Shown one piece after another: positions 27,090 to 37,405 of a stretch of 64,000 nt of DNA (position 1 is its first letter; every line of letters starts with the position of its first letter). The notes beneath the pieces are model-generated. The model ran no database searches, was not told the DNA's origin, and worked only from the letters and a program-made list of their open reading frames with translations. Source of the DNA: Acinetobacter pittii. Lineage in GTDB: Bacteria > Pseudomonadota > Gammaproteobacteria > Pseudomonadales > Moraxellaceae. A program made the position numbers and the translations under genes. Location: assembly GCF_034067285.1 (NCBI RefSeq), contig NZ_CP139286.1, positions 1,550,001-1,614,000 of the forward strand. Direction: 5' to 3'.

Positions 27090-28439
27090 TTAATTTAATT
27101 TTTCAAGTTTCATGCTTTCACTAAAGAATTTGCAGCCTTTAAAAAGCAGAATTAAAGCCAGTACACAAGACAGACCACCCACAATAGACAAAGAAGAACC
27201 CACCATTAACGGACTACCAAAAACTTTATCTGTAATAATGGCTACCAATGTTGTACCAATACCGAGCCCAATTAAGTTACTGACCAAAAGGAAGAGGGCA
27301 GAAAGGCGTGCTCTAAATTGGTTTGGGGCTAACATTTGCAAAGCAGTTGCCGAAATCACTAAAGGGAAAGACGCAAAGAACATTGCCGGAATCAGTAAGC
27401 TGACTGAAAGCCAAAGCTGATCTGTTTGGGTAAAAAATGCAATCGGAATAATCAGGCCAACAATCCCAATCACACCTGTGAACATCGGTGCATCTTGACG
27501 ACCTTTTTTAATAAACCAGTCGTTTAACCAACCTGCACAAAACACACCTAATGTATTTGCGATTAATAGAATCGTACCAAGCATATAGCCTGTTTCTGTC
27601 GGCGCAAGTTGAAACTTTCGAATATAAAATGCAGGTGTCCAGCTAGTTAGGCTATAGAGTGCCATTGCATAAAAGGTAAAACCTAAATAATGACAAGCAA
27701 AAGTTTTCGAATGTTTTTTAATAAACTGAAGACATTGTGTGAATTTAACTTGGTCGACTTGTCCATGTTGGTTGAGCTGTTGACCTTTACGCGCAGGGTC
27801 TTTAACGGTCAAAATAAATAACAACCCAATAATAATGCCGGGTAAACCCACCACTAAAAAGGCAATTTGCCATGCTTTAAGTGCGCCTAATAGTGGAACT
27901 TCAATGAGTGTCACGCCTTTAAGCAAGTTAATGACATAGCCACCCACTAAAAAGGCAATACCGCCCCCTAAAAAAGCACCAATTGAATAAATCCCAACAG
28001 CACGGCCTAGTTTGTCCTTACTAAACATGTCGCTAAACATTGAATAAGCAGCTGGAGATAACGCAGCTTCACCTACACCGACCGCCATACGGCTTAAAAA
28101 CAGTTGAATAAAGTTTTTACTTAAACCACAAGTTGCCGTTGCTAGACTCCAAACAATAATCCCGATTGAAATCAGTTTTGGTCGTGAAAAACGGTCAGCA
28201 ATATAGGCGAGTGGTAATCCCATAACCGCATAAAATAGTGAAAAGGCAAGACCATGTAACAAACTAAATTGGGTATCTGAAAGTTGGAGATCTGCTTTGA
28301 TGGGTTCAATCATCAGCGCCAGAATTTGGCGATCAATAAATGAAAATATATATGCCAACATACAAAGTATCACCACATACCATGCATAGGCATTGCTTTT
28401 CTTCTGTGTCCTTTCAACAGCGATATTACTTTGGTTCAT
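27090..28439 (-). CDS. MFS transporter near the iac cluster
   Basis: The 449-residue protein has about twelve hydrophobic helices. The YIADRFSRPKLI motif lies between helices 2 and 3 and ARKGQQ in the central loop. SFIDRQILALMIEPIKADLQLSDTQFSLLHGLAF in the first two helices is typical of the spinster-like/anion-cation-symporter group of Acinetobacter carriers. The gene lies upstream of the OprD-type porin on the same strand and two genes from iacR. Import of indole-3-acetate or a related aromatic acid is a reasonable guess from position alone. Confidence 0.83.
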   Translation of the reverse strand: MNQSNIAVERTQKKSNAYAWYVVILCMLAYIFSFIDRQILALMIEPIKADLQLSDTQFSLLHGLAFSLFYAVMGLPLAYIADRFSRPKLISIGIIVWSLATATCGLSKNFIQLFLSRMAVGVGEAALSPAAYSMFSDMFSKDKLGRAVGIYSIGAFLGGGIAFLVGGYVINLLKGVTLIEVPLLGALKAWQIAFLVVGLPGIIIGLLFILTVKDPARKGQQLNQHGQVDQVKFTQCLQFIKKHSKTFACHYLGFTFYAMALYSLTSWTPAFYIRKFQLAPTETGYMLGTILLIANTLGVFCAGWLNDWFIKKGRQDAPMFTGVIGIVGLIIPIAFFTQTDQLWLSVSLLIPAMFFASFPLVISATALQMLAPNQFRARLSALFLLVSNLIGLGIGTTLVAIITDKVFGSPLMVGSSLSIVGGLSCVLALILLFKGCKFFSESMKLEKLN

Positions 28440-28829
28440 ACACTTAATCCTTATGTATAAAACGCTTTAAAGAAATTGATATCTAACTTTTATTATTCCT
28501 CTGAAGTTTTCGATACTTTTCCCCCTTTAGATAAGAATAATAAATAGGCTAGAAATGAGTAATTTGGTCTCGTACAGACCGGAAGAGAGTGTCTAAATCC
28601 AATTAGGAAGTAATTGGGCTTTTAAGATCATGGAATTATTATTTTCTTTTTATATGTAAAATTCCATTACTTGTTGAGTATGTTAGAATACTTAAAAAGT
28701 ATGTTAAGTAGAAATATACGAATATTTTAATGAAGTAATAATTTGATTCTATTTATTTTAATAAAGGAGCAGTTAAAGAAGATAAATTTTTAACTGCTCA
28801 AAAGGGCTAATTTTTATTGAAAGAAATAT
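28440..28829. other. 390-base gene-free region between the MFS gene and iacR
   Basis: I see no gene. It holds GTAAAATTCCATTAC (28656-28670), which resembles GTAATTTTCCATTAC at 48070; an inverted repeat ATACTTAAAAAGTAT (28688-28702) within two direct repeats of AGTATGTTA; and an 11-bp stem GAGCAGTTAAA/TTTAACTGCTC (28767-28799), probably the 3' terminator of iacR on the minus strand. Confidence 0.6.
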
Positions 28830-29354
28830 CTAACTTGATGGCATAAGATCAAATAATTTCTTTAACTGAGAATTTAAATTGTGCAATTCATCTTCTGAAA
28901 ACGCATTCAGGATGCCTGCCAAGGTGACCACACTAATTTGATTAATCTGTTCAACCAGCTCAATACCTTTGGCTGTTAATTTCACCATCGAGATGCGTTC
29001 ATCGGAGGTAGAAGAGTAGACCTCGACAATTCCATCTTCTACCAACCGATATACAGCTTTGGTTGCGGTAGTTAATTTTAAAGTAGAAAGATTGGCGATG
29101 TCGGTGATACTGGCTTCCCCAAGAGCATTAGTACTTAAAATAATTTTACGGCGTGTATTATCGATACCTAGTTTTTTTATTGATTTTTCAATCAGTTGTG
29201 AATACTTTCCATTCACTTGGGAAACCCAAAAAAAAGGAAAATTTTGAATACTCGACGGTTCTTTATTAGGAAGAAATTGTTCTAAATGATCAAGCATAGC
29301 TAAGCAATAACTTAGTGAAAAAAGGGTAATCCTATTATAAACAAAATTTTGCAT
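28830..29354 (-). CDS. iacR: MarR family repressor of the iac cluster
   Basis: The 174-residue protein has the MarR winged helix: helices around TRRKIILSTNALGEASITDIANLSTLKLTTATKAVYRLVEDG and the wing VEVYSSTSDERISMVKLTAKGIELV. It is divergent from the amidase gene iacH with 92 bases between starts, where the iac promoter lies. MarR proteins in this position (IacR) repress the iac genes and release DNA on binding indole-3-acetate. The N-terminal 40 residues are longer than in minimal MarR proteins. Confidence 0.87.
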   Translation of the reverse strand: MQNFVYNRITLFSLSYCLAMLDHLEQFLPNKEPSSIQNFPFFWVSQVNGKYSQLIEKSIKKLGIDNTRRKIILSTNALGEASITDIANLSTLKLTTATKAVYRLVEDGIVEVYSSTSDERISMVKLTAKGIELVEQINQISVVTLAGILNAFSEDELHNLNSQLKKLFDLMPSS

Positions 29355-29384
29355 ATTTCCTTGAGAACAAATTATAAAAAATAC

Positions 29385-29413
29385 TTGACAATTCCATTAA
29401 ATTTTCCGATATT
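29385..29413 (+). promoter_or_regulatory. Candidate promoter for iacHABICDEFG
   Basis: TTGACA (29385-29390) and GATATT (29408-29413) are separated by 17 bases. The region also has TTTTCC (29402-29407) and GGAAAA facing each other across the start region, which could serve IacR, but the dyad is imperfect. Confidence 0.55.
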
Positions 29414-29446
29414 TTGATTAATGAATAAAAATACATGGAAAAGTGA

Positions 29447-30556
29447 ATGAATATTGTTAGCCAAAGCGTGCACAAAGGAAGTGGCAAGCTCAAGGTGATG
29501 GTCAAGGACACAATTGATATTCAAGGTCTAAAAACCATTGCTGGCAGTCGAGCTTTATTAAATGTTGAACCTGCACACGATGATGCTGAGGTGGTTAAAA
29601 ACATCTTGCAAGCTGACTGCGAAATTATTGGCAAGACAAATTTGCACGAATTGGCTTTTGGTATTACAGGCATTAACCACGCTTTTGGTACGCCTGTTAA
29701 TCCTAAATATCCTGAACTTATTCCAGGTGGGTCTTCGAGTGGTTCGGCTGCAGCAGTTGCTGCCAAGCAAGCTGACTTTACTTTAGGTACCGACACGGGC
29801 GGCTCTATCCGTATGCCTGCTGCGTGCTGCGGAGTTTTTGGTTTAAAACCGACTTTTGGCCGTGTTAGCAGAAAGGGCGTCTATCCACCGTCAAGTTCTT
29901 TAGATTGCGTTGGCCCTTTTGCAAATTCAGTCGAGATGATTGAAAAGGCCATGCAGATTATTGATCCAACTTTCAAACCTTCTGCATCTACTAATGCACC
30001 AAAACTTGCTGTTCTGGATGTGAAAGCAGATGAGGTTATTTGGAACTGTATTTATCAAGCACTTCAAAAAGCTAATTTACAGACCACTTTAGAAAAAGTT
30101 GAACATTTTGAAGCGGCTTTTGATGCAGGTATGCAGATTATTAATTATGAAAATTGGCAAGCTTTTGGTGAGTTAACTCAAACAGGCTTAGTTGGTTCCG
30201 ATGTAAACGGTCGTTTATTAAAAGCTGCCGCAACAACTTTAGAGCAAGTGAAACAAGCAGAAGTTGTGAAAGCGCAGCTGACCCAAGAACTTGATGCACT
30301 ACTAGAAAAATATGATGCATTGGTTTTACCGACACTTCCACAAATTCCACCGAAAGTTTCTGAAGCTGAAAACACGGTCGCTTTTTTAAATCTTACGGGT
30401 TTAGTTCGACCATTTAATTTATCAGGACATCCAGCCATTTCAGTGCCACTTGAAACCAGTGAAGGGTTACCCGTGGGCCTACAGATCGTATCAAAGCATC
30501 AAAAAGATGAGCAATTATGCGCTATAGCTAAATTTTGTGTTGATGCAATGCAATAA
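29447..30556 (+). CDS. iacH: Amidase of the indole-3-acetate cluster
   Basis: The 369-residue protein has the amidase-signature Ser-cisSer-Lys triad: Lys20 (VMVKDTID), the serine cluster in GGSSSGSAAA (residues 95-103) and nucleophile Ser120 in GTDTGGSIRMPA. It is shorter than typical 450-500-residue amidases. IacH is thought to act on an amide intermediate or conjugate of indole-3-acetate; its exact reaction is not settled as far as I know. It begins the long iac operon, 16 bases before iacA. Confidence 0.88.
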   Translation: MNIVSQSVHKGSGKLKVMVKDTIDIQGLKTIAGSRALLNVEPAHDDAEVVKNILQADCEIIGKTNLHELAFGITGINHAFGTPVNPKYPELIPGGSSSGSAAAVAAKQADFTLGTDTGGSIRMPAACCGVFGLKPTFGRVSRKGVYPPSSSLDCVGPFANSVEMIEKAMQIIDPTFKPSASTNAPKLAVLDVKADEVIWNCIYQALQKANLQTTLEKVEHFEAAFDAGMQIINYENWQAFGELTQTGLVGSDVNGRLLKAAATTLEQVKQAEVVKAQLTQELDALLEKYDALVLPTLPQIPPKVSEAENTVAFLNLTGLVRPFNLSGHPAISVPLETSEGLPVGLQIVSKHQKDEQLCAIAKFCVDAMQ

Positions 30557-30571
30557 ATTACAAGGAGTTAG

Positions 30572-31741
30572 ATGATGAATAAGTTGTCTAAAATGGAGTT
30601 TGCTTCTCAAGACAAAGCAGTTGACTTAGATGCTTTGTGCCAAGAAATACGTGAGCGTGCCTGTACAGGTGAATTCGATAATCAGGCCTACGTGAGCCAA
30701 GATATTATCGAAAAACTTAAACAAATTGGTGTTTACCGTGCCTTGGTGCCTAAACGTTTTGGTGGTGAAGAATGGTCACCACGGCAGTTTTGCGAATTGA
30801 TCGAAACTTTATCTAAAGCTGATGGTTCGGTGGGCTGGGTAGCAAGTTTCGGCATGAGCCCTGCTTATTTAGGAAGTTTGCCAGAAGAAACGCTTAAAGA
30901 ATTGTACCAAAACGGACCAGATGTTGTGTTTGCCGGAGGTATTTTTCCACCACAACCTGCTGAAATTACCGATGAAGGTGTTGTGGTTCGTGGACGTTGG
31001 AAATTCTCAAGCGGTTGTATGGGAGCTGACATTGTTGGTGTGGGGATTTCACCACTTAAAAACAATGAAATGCAGGGCTTACCACGTATGGCAGTGATGC
31101 CTGCGAAAAAAGCCAAAATTGAAATGACTTGGGACACCGTTGGCCTAAAAGGTACGGGAAGCCATGATTTGGTGGTCGAAGATGTATTGGTCGAAAAGAA
31201 ATGGACCTTTGTCCGTGGTGAACCTTCAAAACTAAGTGAGCCATTTTTTAAATATCCGTCACTGTCTTTAGCGACTCAAGTATTAACTGTGGTAGGTATT
31301 GGTGTTGCAGCTGCTGCACTAGAAGAATTTGAAAAATTAGCACCGGGTAAAGCATCTATTACAGGCGGGTCAGAAATTGCAAACCGCCCAGTGACTCAAT
31401 ATGAGTTTGCTCAAGCTGATGCAGAGTTTCAGGCTGCAAAATCTTGGTTTTATCAAACCATGGATATTGTCTGGAATGAAATTATTGCTGGGCGTGAAGC
31501 CACTGCTGAACAAATTAGTGATATGCGTCTGGCATGTACCCATGCAGCTCGAGTTTGCGCCAAAGTCACCCGAAAAATGCAAATGCTCGCGGGTATGACA
31601 GCAATCTATACCAACAATCCGTTTAGCCGTTTTGTAAATGACACCAACGTGGTGACCCAACATGCCTTTATGGGTGATGCGACCTTACAAAATGCAGGCT
31701 CAATTAGTTTCGGGTTAAAGCCAACCCCTGGTTATTTATAA
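30572..31741 (+). CDS. iacA: Flavin-dependent indole-3-acetate monooxygenase
   Basis: IacA has the acyl-CoA-dehydrogenase fold used by two-component flavin monooxygenases: an N-terminal helical domain (YVSQDIIEKLKQIGVYRALVPKRFGGEEW), a beta domain (GRWKFSSGCMGADIVGVGI) and a C-terminal helical domain. It hydroxylates the indole ring of indole-3-acetate, probably giving 2-hydroxy-indole-3-acetate, using reduced flavin from IacG. No typical acyl-CoA catalytic Glu pattern is obvious. The protein is 389 residues and the gene follows iacH after a GGAG site. Confidence 0.9.
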   Translation: MMNKLSKMEFASQDKAVDLDALCQEIRERACTGEFDNQAYVSQDIIEKLKQIGVYRALVPKRFGGEEWSPRQFCELIETLSKADGSVGWVASFGMSPAYLGSLPEETLKELYQNGPDVVFAGGIFPPQPAEITDEGVVVRGRWKFSSGCMGADIVGVGISPLKNNEMQGLPRMAVMPAKKAKIEMTWDTVGLKGTGSHDLVVEDVLVEKKWTFVRGEPSKLSEPFFKYPSLSLATQVLTVVGIGVAAAALEEFEKLAPGKASITGGSEIANRPVTQYEFAQADAEFQAAKSWFYQTMDIVWNEIIAGREATAEQISDMRLACTHAARVCAKVTRKMQMLAGMTAIYTNNPFSRFVNDTNVVTQHAFMGDATLQNAGSISFGLKPTPGYL

Positions 31742-31768
31742 GTTTTAATTTTTAAAAAGGATATTGAG

Positions 31769-32128
31769 ATGGAAGCTAAAAAATCATTACGCGTGTTGTT
31801 TTGCATGGGTATTAACCAAAACTTTTTTGATGCGGAACCTGCTGAAGCAAAAGCGGTTTGGGCAGCATTTGGTGAAATGTGGAATGGCATTCATGACTTA
31901 CCGGGCGTACATGTTTTTGGAAATCTTGATGATGACCAAAGCATGGTTGGTCCATGTGCGGGCTGGCCTTGGACAACCTACTTACTTGCAGATGTTCCGG
32001 ATATTGAAACCGTACATGCTGCTTGTAACTTATTTAGAACGACGGTAGTGGGTGAAGGCCCATACAAACTTTGGAAATATTGCAAAGTTGAAGCTCGTGT
32101 TGGGCGCGAATTGATTATCCAACGTTAA
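31769..32128 (+). CDS. iacB: IacB, small protein of the indole-3-acetate pathway
   Basis: This is a 119-residue soluble protein without a signal peptide. KKSLRVLFCMGINQNFFDAEPAEAKAVWAAFGEMW and GPYKLWKYCKVEARVGRELIIQR are recognisable as IacB from other iac clusters. The fold is probably a small dimeric alpha/beta barrel, but no catalytic residues can be named. It is carried between iacA and iacI in the same operon with AAAAGGA before its start. A competing frame (31764-32048) overlaps but lacks family resemblance. Confidence 0.85.
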   Translation: MEAKKSLRVLFCMGINQNFFDAEPAEAKAVWAAFGEMWNGIHDLPGVHVFGNLDDDQSMVGPCAGWPWTTYLLADVPDIETVHAACNLFRTTVVGEGPYKLWKYCKVEARVGRELIIQR

Positions 32129-32138
32129 GGCGACCGCA

Positions 32139-32666
32139 ATGACTGACAAAGTGAATATTGCAGAAATCTTAGAGCGACTAGAACAGTTAGAAGCGCACAA
32201 CGCCATTCGCAACTGCCTGAACCGTTATATGGAAATCTGCGACGAGCTTAATGCAAATACAGACCTTGACGAGCTAATGAATCTTTTTGATCAACACTGT
32301 ATTTGGGAAGGTATTGGCGAGAAATATGCCAAATCTTTTGGTCGTTATGATTCTTGGCAGTCGATTTACGACATGTTTAAAAGCTATACCCAAAAAGAAT
32401 CTCACTTTGTTATGAATGCACACTTTGTCAATTCAGAACAAATTTATGTAAACCAAGGCTATGCAAATGCTTCTTGGCTGATGTTGCAAACTTCAACCTT
32501 TCAAGATGGCCGTAGTCATCTGAATGCAGCAAAGCTCAATGTGAAGTTTCAAAAGCAAGCAGATGGAACATGGAAAATTAAACATTTCCAAACACAGAAT
32601 ATTTTCAGTCGTCCCGTATCGCATTGGCACAGTGAAGCTGAATTGCCGGTACCTTCCCAGGAATGA
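32139..32666 (+). CDS. iacI: IacI, SnoaL-like protein of the indole-3-acetate pathway
   Basis: The 175-residue protein has the NTF2/SnoaL pattern: an N-terminal helix (EILERLEQLEAHNAIRNCLNRYMEICDE), an acidic turn and the strand run HFVMNAHFVNSEQIYVNQGYANASWLMLQTS, ending with WKIKHFQTQNIFSRPVSHWH. Such folds act as small cyclases, isomerases or dehydratases. It resembles the helper domain next to many ring-hydroxylating dioxygenases. It lies just before iacC and its stop codon overlaps an unused in-frame iacC start. Confidence 0.85.
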   Translation: MTDKVNIAEILERLEQLEAHNAIRNCLNRYMEICDELNANTDLDELMNLFDQHCIWEGIGEKYAKSFGRYDSWQSIYDMFKSYTQKESHFVMNAHFVNSEQIYVNQGYANASWLMLQTSTFQDGRSHLNAAKLNVKFQKQADGTWKIKHFQTQNIFSRPVSHWHSEAELPVPSQE

Positions 32667-32695
32667 CCCAGGACATATTTAAAAGGACTATTGAT

Positions 32696-33973
32696 ATGAA
32701 CAGTATTATCCCGACGCATAACATTGGCATTGATTACGATGCTTTGGTTCAAAGTGACCGTGCTCATACTTCTCTTTATAAAGATGAACGCATTTTTGAT
32801 GAAGAGATGGAAAAAATCTTTTATAGCACTTGGGTGTGGGTTGCGCATGCCAGCGAAATTCCGGAAGGCGGAAGCTATAAAACCATTAATATCGGTAAAC
32901 AGCCTGTGGTTGTGGTGCGTGACCGTAAAAAGAAAGTCCATGTACTTTTAAACCGTTGCCGTCACCGTGCAGCAACTGTATGTGAACATAAGAAAGGAAA
33001 AACCAACAGTTTTGTATGTCCATACCACGGTTGGAGTTATGCACTTGACGGTAGTTTGCGCGGTGTGCCATCTCCGGAAAGTTACGGCGATTGTTTAGAT
33101 AAATCAGAATTACCGTTAGTGAGTCTACGTGTAGAAGAATATAACGGCATGATCTTCGCTTCATTTAAAGAAGACATTCAACCGCTTGAAGAGTTCCTTG
33201 GGCCAGCAAAAAAATGGATTGACCTGTTTATGAAACAAGGTGCAGGTTATCCAATTAAAGTGTTGGGTGAACACCGCTTCCGTTTCCCGGGTAACTGGAA
33301 AATCCAGCTTGAAAATACAACCGATGCTTATCACTTCCCATTGGTACACAAGTCATTTTTAAGTTCTGTCGATGAAAAAACCGAAGAACTCTTTAACTTC
33401 GAAAACCAACCGGGCTTTGTTGAAGACTTAGGTAACGGTCACAGTGTGATGGTGATGATTCCTGAATTGGTTGATCTAGACGAAGAGCTTATGGAGCGAC
33501 CAATTCAAGAGCGCTTTGAAGACTTGGCTCAAGCTTTGCGCGACGAAGGCCATGAAGAGTTAGAAGTACGCCGTATTGTCCGTGCAGTGGGTGGTTCTGG
33601 CTTTAACTTAAATTTATTCCCAAATATTGCATGTTCAATGGCGTTCTTCCGTGTGTTACAGCCAATTTCAGTTGCTGAAACAGAAATTCATCACTCGGTA
33701 ATTACCATGGACGGTGGACCACAAATTGCCAACCAATACCGCCTACGTTTGCATGAACATTTCCAAGGTCCATTTGGCTTTGGTACGCCAGATGACTCAG
33801 AAGCTTGGGAGCGCGTACAGCACGGCGCCAATGCTGGCAATGATTTATGGATCATGCTCAATCGCGGTTTACCGGGTGAAGTCAAAACCGAAGATGGCTT
33901 AAAAAGTGATGTCAGTGCTGAAACAGGTATGCGTGCAGCCTATCAGCAGTGGAAAAAGATGATGACGGCTTAA
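32696..33973 (+). CDS. iacC: Rieske non-haem iron dioxygenase large subunit
   Basis: IacC is the alpha subunit of a ring-hydroxylating dioxygenase acting late in indole-3-acetate degradation toward catechol. The Rieske [2Fe-2S] ligands are Cys88, His90, Cys108 and His111 (NRCRHRAATVC and CPYHGWSY). The mononuclear iron ligands include His213 and His218 with bridging Asp210 (TTDAYHFPLVHKS). I chose the ATG at 32696 (425 residues) eight bases after AAAAGGA; the alternative at 32663 overlaps the iacI stop and lacks spacing. Confidence 0.92.
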   Translation: MNSIIPTHNIGIDYDALVQSDRAHTSLYKDERIFDEEMEKIFYSTWVWVAHASEIPEGGSYKTINIGKQPVVVVRDRKKKVHVLLNRCRHRAATVCEHKKGKTNSFVCPYHGWSYALDGSLRGVPSPESYGDCLDKSELPLVSLRVEEYNGMIFASFKEDIQPLEEFLGPAKKWIDLFMKQGAGYPIKVLGEHRFRFPGNWKIQLENTTDAYHFPLVHKSFLSSVDEKTEELFNFENQPGFVEDLGNGHSVMVMIPELVDLDEELMERPIQERFEDLAQALRDEGHEELEVRRIVRAVGGSGFNLNLFPNIACSMAFFRVLQPISVAETEIHHSVITMDGGPQIANQYRLRLHEHFQGPFGFGTPDDSEAWERVQHGANAGNDLWIMLNRGLPGEVKTEDGLKSDVSAETGMRAAYQQWKKMMTA

Positions 33974-33983
33974 GGAGAGAGCA

Positions 33984-34469
33984 ATGAATATAAATCTGCA
34001 ATTATTAAATGAAGTCACTGCTTTCATCTGGGCTGAAGCAGATATGTTAGACCACAGTGAATACCGTGAATGGCTCAATTTATGGAATGAAAAAGGCGTT
34101 TATATCATTCCAATTGACCCAAACCTAACGGACTATGAAAACAACTTAAATTATGCCTATGACGATAATCATATGCGTACTTTACGTGTAGAGCGTCTTG
34201 AAAATGGTGAAGCAATTTCTACAGCGCCTAAAGCAAATACGGTGCGTAGCGTTTCTCGTGTGCGCATTGTTCAAGATCAAGATGATGAAATCGTTTTACG
34301 TTGTGCCCAAAACTTACGTGAGTTTCGTAAAGAAAACCTCAAGCATTACACCGCAGATATTACTTACCATTTGACTCGTGATGCGGCTACAGGTTTTAAG
34401 ATTAACCGTAAAATCATTAACTTGGTTAATTCGACCGATACCTTAGCTGGTATTAGCTACATTCTTTAG
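33984..34469 (+). CDS. iacD: Ring-hydroxylating dioxygenase small subunit
   Basis: IacD is the 161-residue beta subunit that pairs with IacC. It shows the NTF2-like beta-subunit pattern: FIWAEADMLDHSEYREWLNLWNEKGVYIIPID, then YAYDDNHMRTLRVERLENGEA and the C-terminal sheet. It contributes to the alpha3-beta3 structure rather than to the metal sites. The gene follows iacC by ten bases with an AAGGAGAGAG site. Confidence 0.9.
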   Translation: MNINLQLLNEVTAFIWAEADMLDHSEYREWLNLWNEKGVYIIPIDPNLTDYENNLNYAYDDNHMRTLRVERLENGEAISTAPKANTVRSVSRVRIVQDQDDEIVLRCAQNLREFRKENLKHYTADITYHLTRDAATGFKINRKIINLVNSTDTLAGISYIL

Positions 34470-34479
34470 GAGCGGTAAT

Positions 34480-35217
34480 ATGAAACAGGTTGTTTTAGTG
34501 ACAGGTGCTGCTTCTGGACTCGGTAATGTCATTGCTGAATATTTTGCGAGCCAAGGCCATCAAGTGATTTTGTCGGCAAGTACGTTTGAAAAAGCCGAAA
34601 ATGCCAAGGCACAAAGTCAATATGCACAAAATATGTTTCCAGTGAAATTAGATATTTCTGTCGAAGCAGATTTTCATGCTGCCGTGCAATGGATTGAAGA
34701 AAAATTTTCTAAACTTGATGTGTTGATTAACAATGCCACCGTCACCAAAGCAACGCCAGTATTAGAAATTACCGCAGCCGATTTTGATTGGGTAACCCAA
34801 GTCAACCAACGCGGCACCTTTCAGGCTTGTCAAATTATTGGCCAATATATGGCTAAAAAAGGCTATGGACGCATCATTAATATGGCATCGTTAGCGGGAC
34901 AAAATGGCGGTACTGCAACGGGTGCACACTATGCGGCAACCAAAGGCGCAATTGTGACATTAACCAAAATTTTTGCCAAAGAGTTTGCGGCAAAAGGGGT
35001 AACCGTCAATGCGGTTGCACCGGGTCCAATGGAATCACCAATTGTTCATAGTGTGGTGCCAGACGAAAAAATGGAACAGTTCATCCAGAATATTCCGGTT
35101 AAAGCCTTAGGAAGTATGCATTTTATTGCTGAAACTTGTGGCTTGCTCGCGAGTCCAAATGCGGGGTTTGTGACTGGTGCAACATGGGATATTAACGGTG
35201 GTTTATTCATGCGTTAA
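34480..35217 (+). CDS. iacE: Short-chain dehydrogenase of the indole-3-acetate pathway
   Basis: The 245-residue SDR has TGAASGLGNVIA (residues 9-20), INNATVTK in the NAG position, catalytic Ser in NMASLAGQ and YAATK. In other bacteria IacE works with IacA in making dioxindole-3-acetate from the hydroxylated intermediate. It is followed by a 34-base gap and iacF. Confidence 0.88.
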   Translation: MKQVVLVTGAASGLGNVIAEYFASQGHQVILSASTFEKAENAKAQSQYAQNMFPVKLDISVEADFHAAVQWIEEKFSKLDVLINNATVTKATPVLEITAADFDWVTQVNQRGTFQACQIIGQYMAKKGYGRIINMASLAGQNGGTATGAHYAATKGAIVTLTKIFAKEFAAKGVTVNAVAPGPMESPIVHSVVPDEKMEQFIQNIPVKALGSMHFIAETCGLLASPNAGFVTGATWDINGGLFMR

Positions 35218-35251
35218 GCCACGAGCTTAACCATGAAAAGGGAGTTGAATC

Positions 35252-36205
35252 ATGACTACACTTTATGAAGTTGTCGTTAAAAATCGCCATGTGGAAGGTG
35301 GAAATATTGCAGTCATGGAATTTGAATCTGCAACTTCTACAACATTGCCAAAAGTTGAAGCGGGTGCGCATATTGATGTGCACTTACCGAATGGCATGGT
35401 GCGCCAATATTCACTTTGCCAAAATCCAAATGACGAAGGTAAGTTTCGCCTTGGAATTTTACGTGATCCTGAATCACGTGGTGGCTCAATCTCGGCTTTT
35501 GATGAAATTAAAGATGGCATGCAAATTCAGGTCAGTGAGCCAAAAAATTTATTTCCGCTTTTAAAAGCGAAACATAGTGTATTGATTGGCGGTGGTATCG
35601 GGATTACGCCATTAATTACGATGGCATATCAACTTGCACATGAAGGCGAATCATTTGAGCTTCACTACTGCGGCGCTAGCCCAGAAAACTGTGCTTTTGT
35701 TGATGAAATTAAAAATGGTGAGTTAGCCGAGTACACAACTTTTCATTTTAAATCCGAAGGTGCAAGCCATAGAGCATTTTTTGAATCTGCCATTAAAGAT
35801 ATTGATCTTGAGAGCCATATTTACACCTGTGGTCCAGTCGGTTTTATGGACTGGGTGATTAACCTTGCTACGACTCACAATTTTCCTGAGCAGCAAATCC
35901 ACAAAGAATATTTCCAAGTGGAAACTGACACATCTGGAGATTCATTTGAGGTGGTGGCTGAGCGTAGTGGAAAAATCATTATGGTTGAAGCAGGTGAAAC
36001 CATTTTGCAGGCTTTGGCTAAAGAAGGCATCGAGATTGAGATGTCTTGCGAGCAAGGGGTATGCGGAACCTGCATGTGTGATGTGATTGAAGGCGAACCT
36101 GATCATCGAGATGTTTATTTTACTGATGAAGAAAAGGCCAGCAATGAGCAAATATTGGTGTGCTGTTCGCGCTCTAAAACACCGAGACTAGTTTTAGATA
36201 TCTAA
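35252..36205 (+). CDS. iacF: Ferredoxin reductase for IacCD
   Basis: The 317-residue protein is a class IA-type reductase: an FMN-binding domain (RQYSLCQNP), an NAD domain (LIGGGIGITPLITMA and YTCGPVGFMDWV) and a C-terminal plant-type [2Fe-2S] ferredoxin domain with CEQGVCGTCMCDVIEGEPDHRD followed by a last cysteine in LVCCSRSK. It is of the phthalate-dioxygenase-reductase/vanillate-demethylase-reductase type and passes electrons from NADH to the Rieske centre of IacC. Confidence 0.9.
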   Translation: MTTLYEVVVKNRHVEGGNIAVMEFESATSTTLPKVEAGAHIDVHLPNGMVRQYSLCQNPNDEGKFRLGILRDPESRGGSISAFDEIKDGMQIQVSEPKNLFPLLKAKHSVLIGGGIGITPLITMAYQLAHEGESFELHYCGASPENCAFVDEIKNGELAEYTTFHFKSEGASHRAFFESAIKDIDLESHIYTCGPVGFMDWVINLATTHNFPEQQIHKEYFQVETDTSGDSFEVVAERSGKIIMVEAGETILQALAKEGIEIEMSCEQGVCGTCMCDVIEGEPDHRDVYFTDEEKASNEQILVCCSRSKTPRLVLDI

Positions 36206-37207
<1,002 letters not shown>

Positions 37208-37297
37208 GCCCCATTAAGCTGATAAATTGAATTGATTTATCAGCTTCTTTACATCTAGCTGACTATCAATAAAAGAATTCCATGGACAAGGAATTTT

Positions 37298-37313
37298 TGG
37301 CACATAATTTGTT
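37298..37313 (+). promoter_or_regulatory. Sigma-54-like -24/-12 element ahead of the FeaR-type gene
   Basis: TGGCAC (37298-37303), five bases, then TTGTT (37309-37313). The -24 element is perfect, but the -12 has GT instead of GC. It lies about 90 bases before the regulator start. An inverted repeat AATTCC-N8-GGAATT (37276-37295) ends three bases before the -24 element. Confidence 0.3.
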
Positions 37314-37405
37314 TATCAATAAAACATGATTGCAAATAAGCCAAGACAGTGAACTACAGCAAAAGAAAAGTCTTGAGCTGTGGCGCGTGTATAGAGAGGT
37401 AAGGG

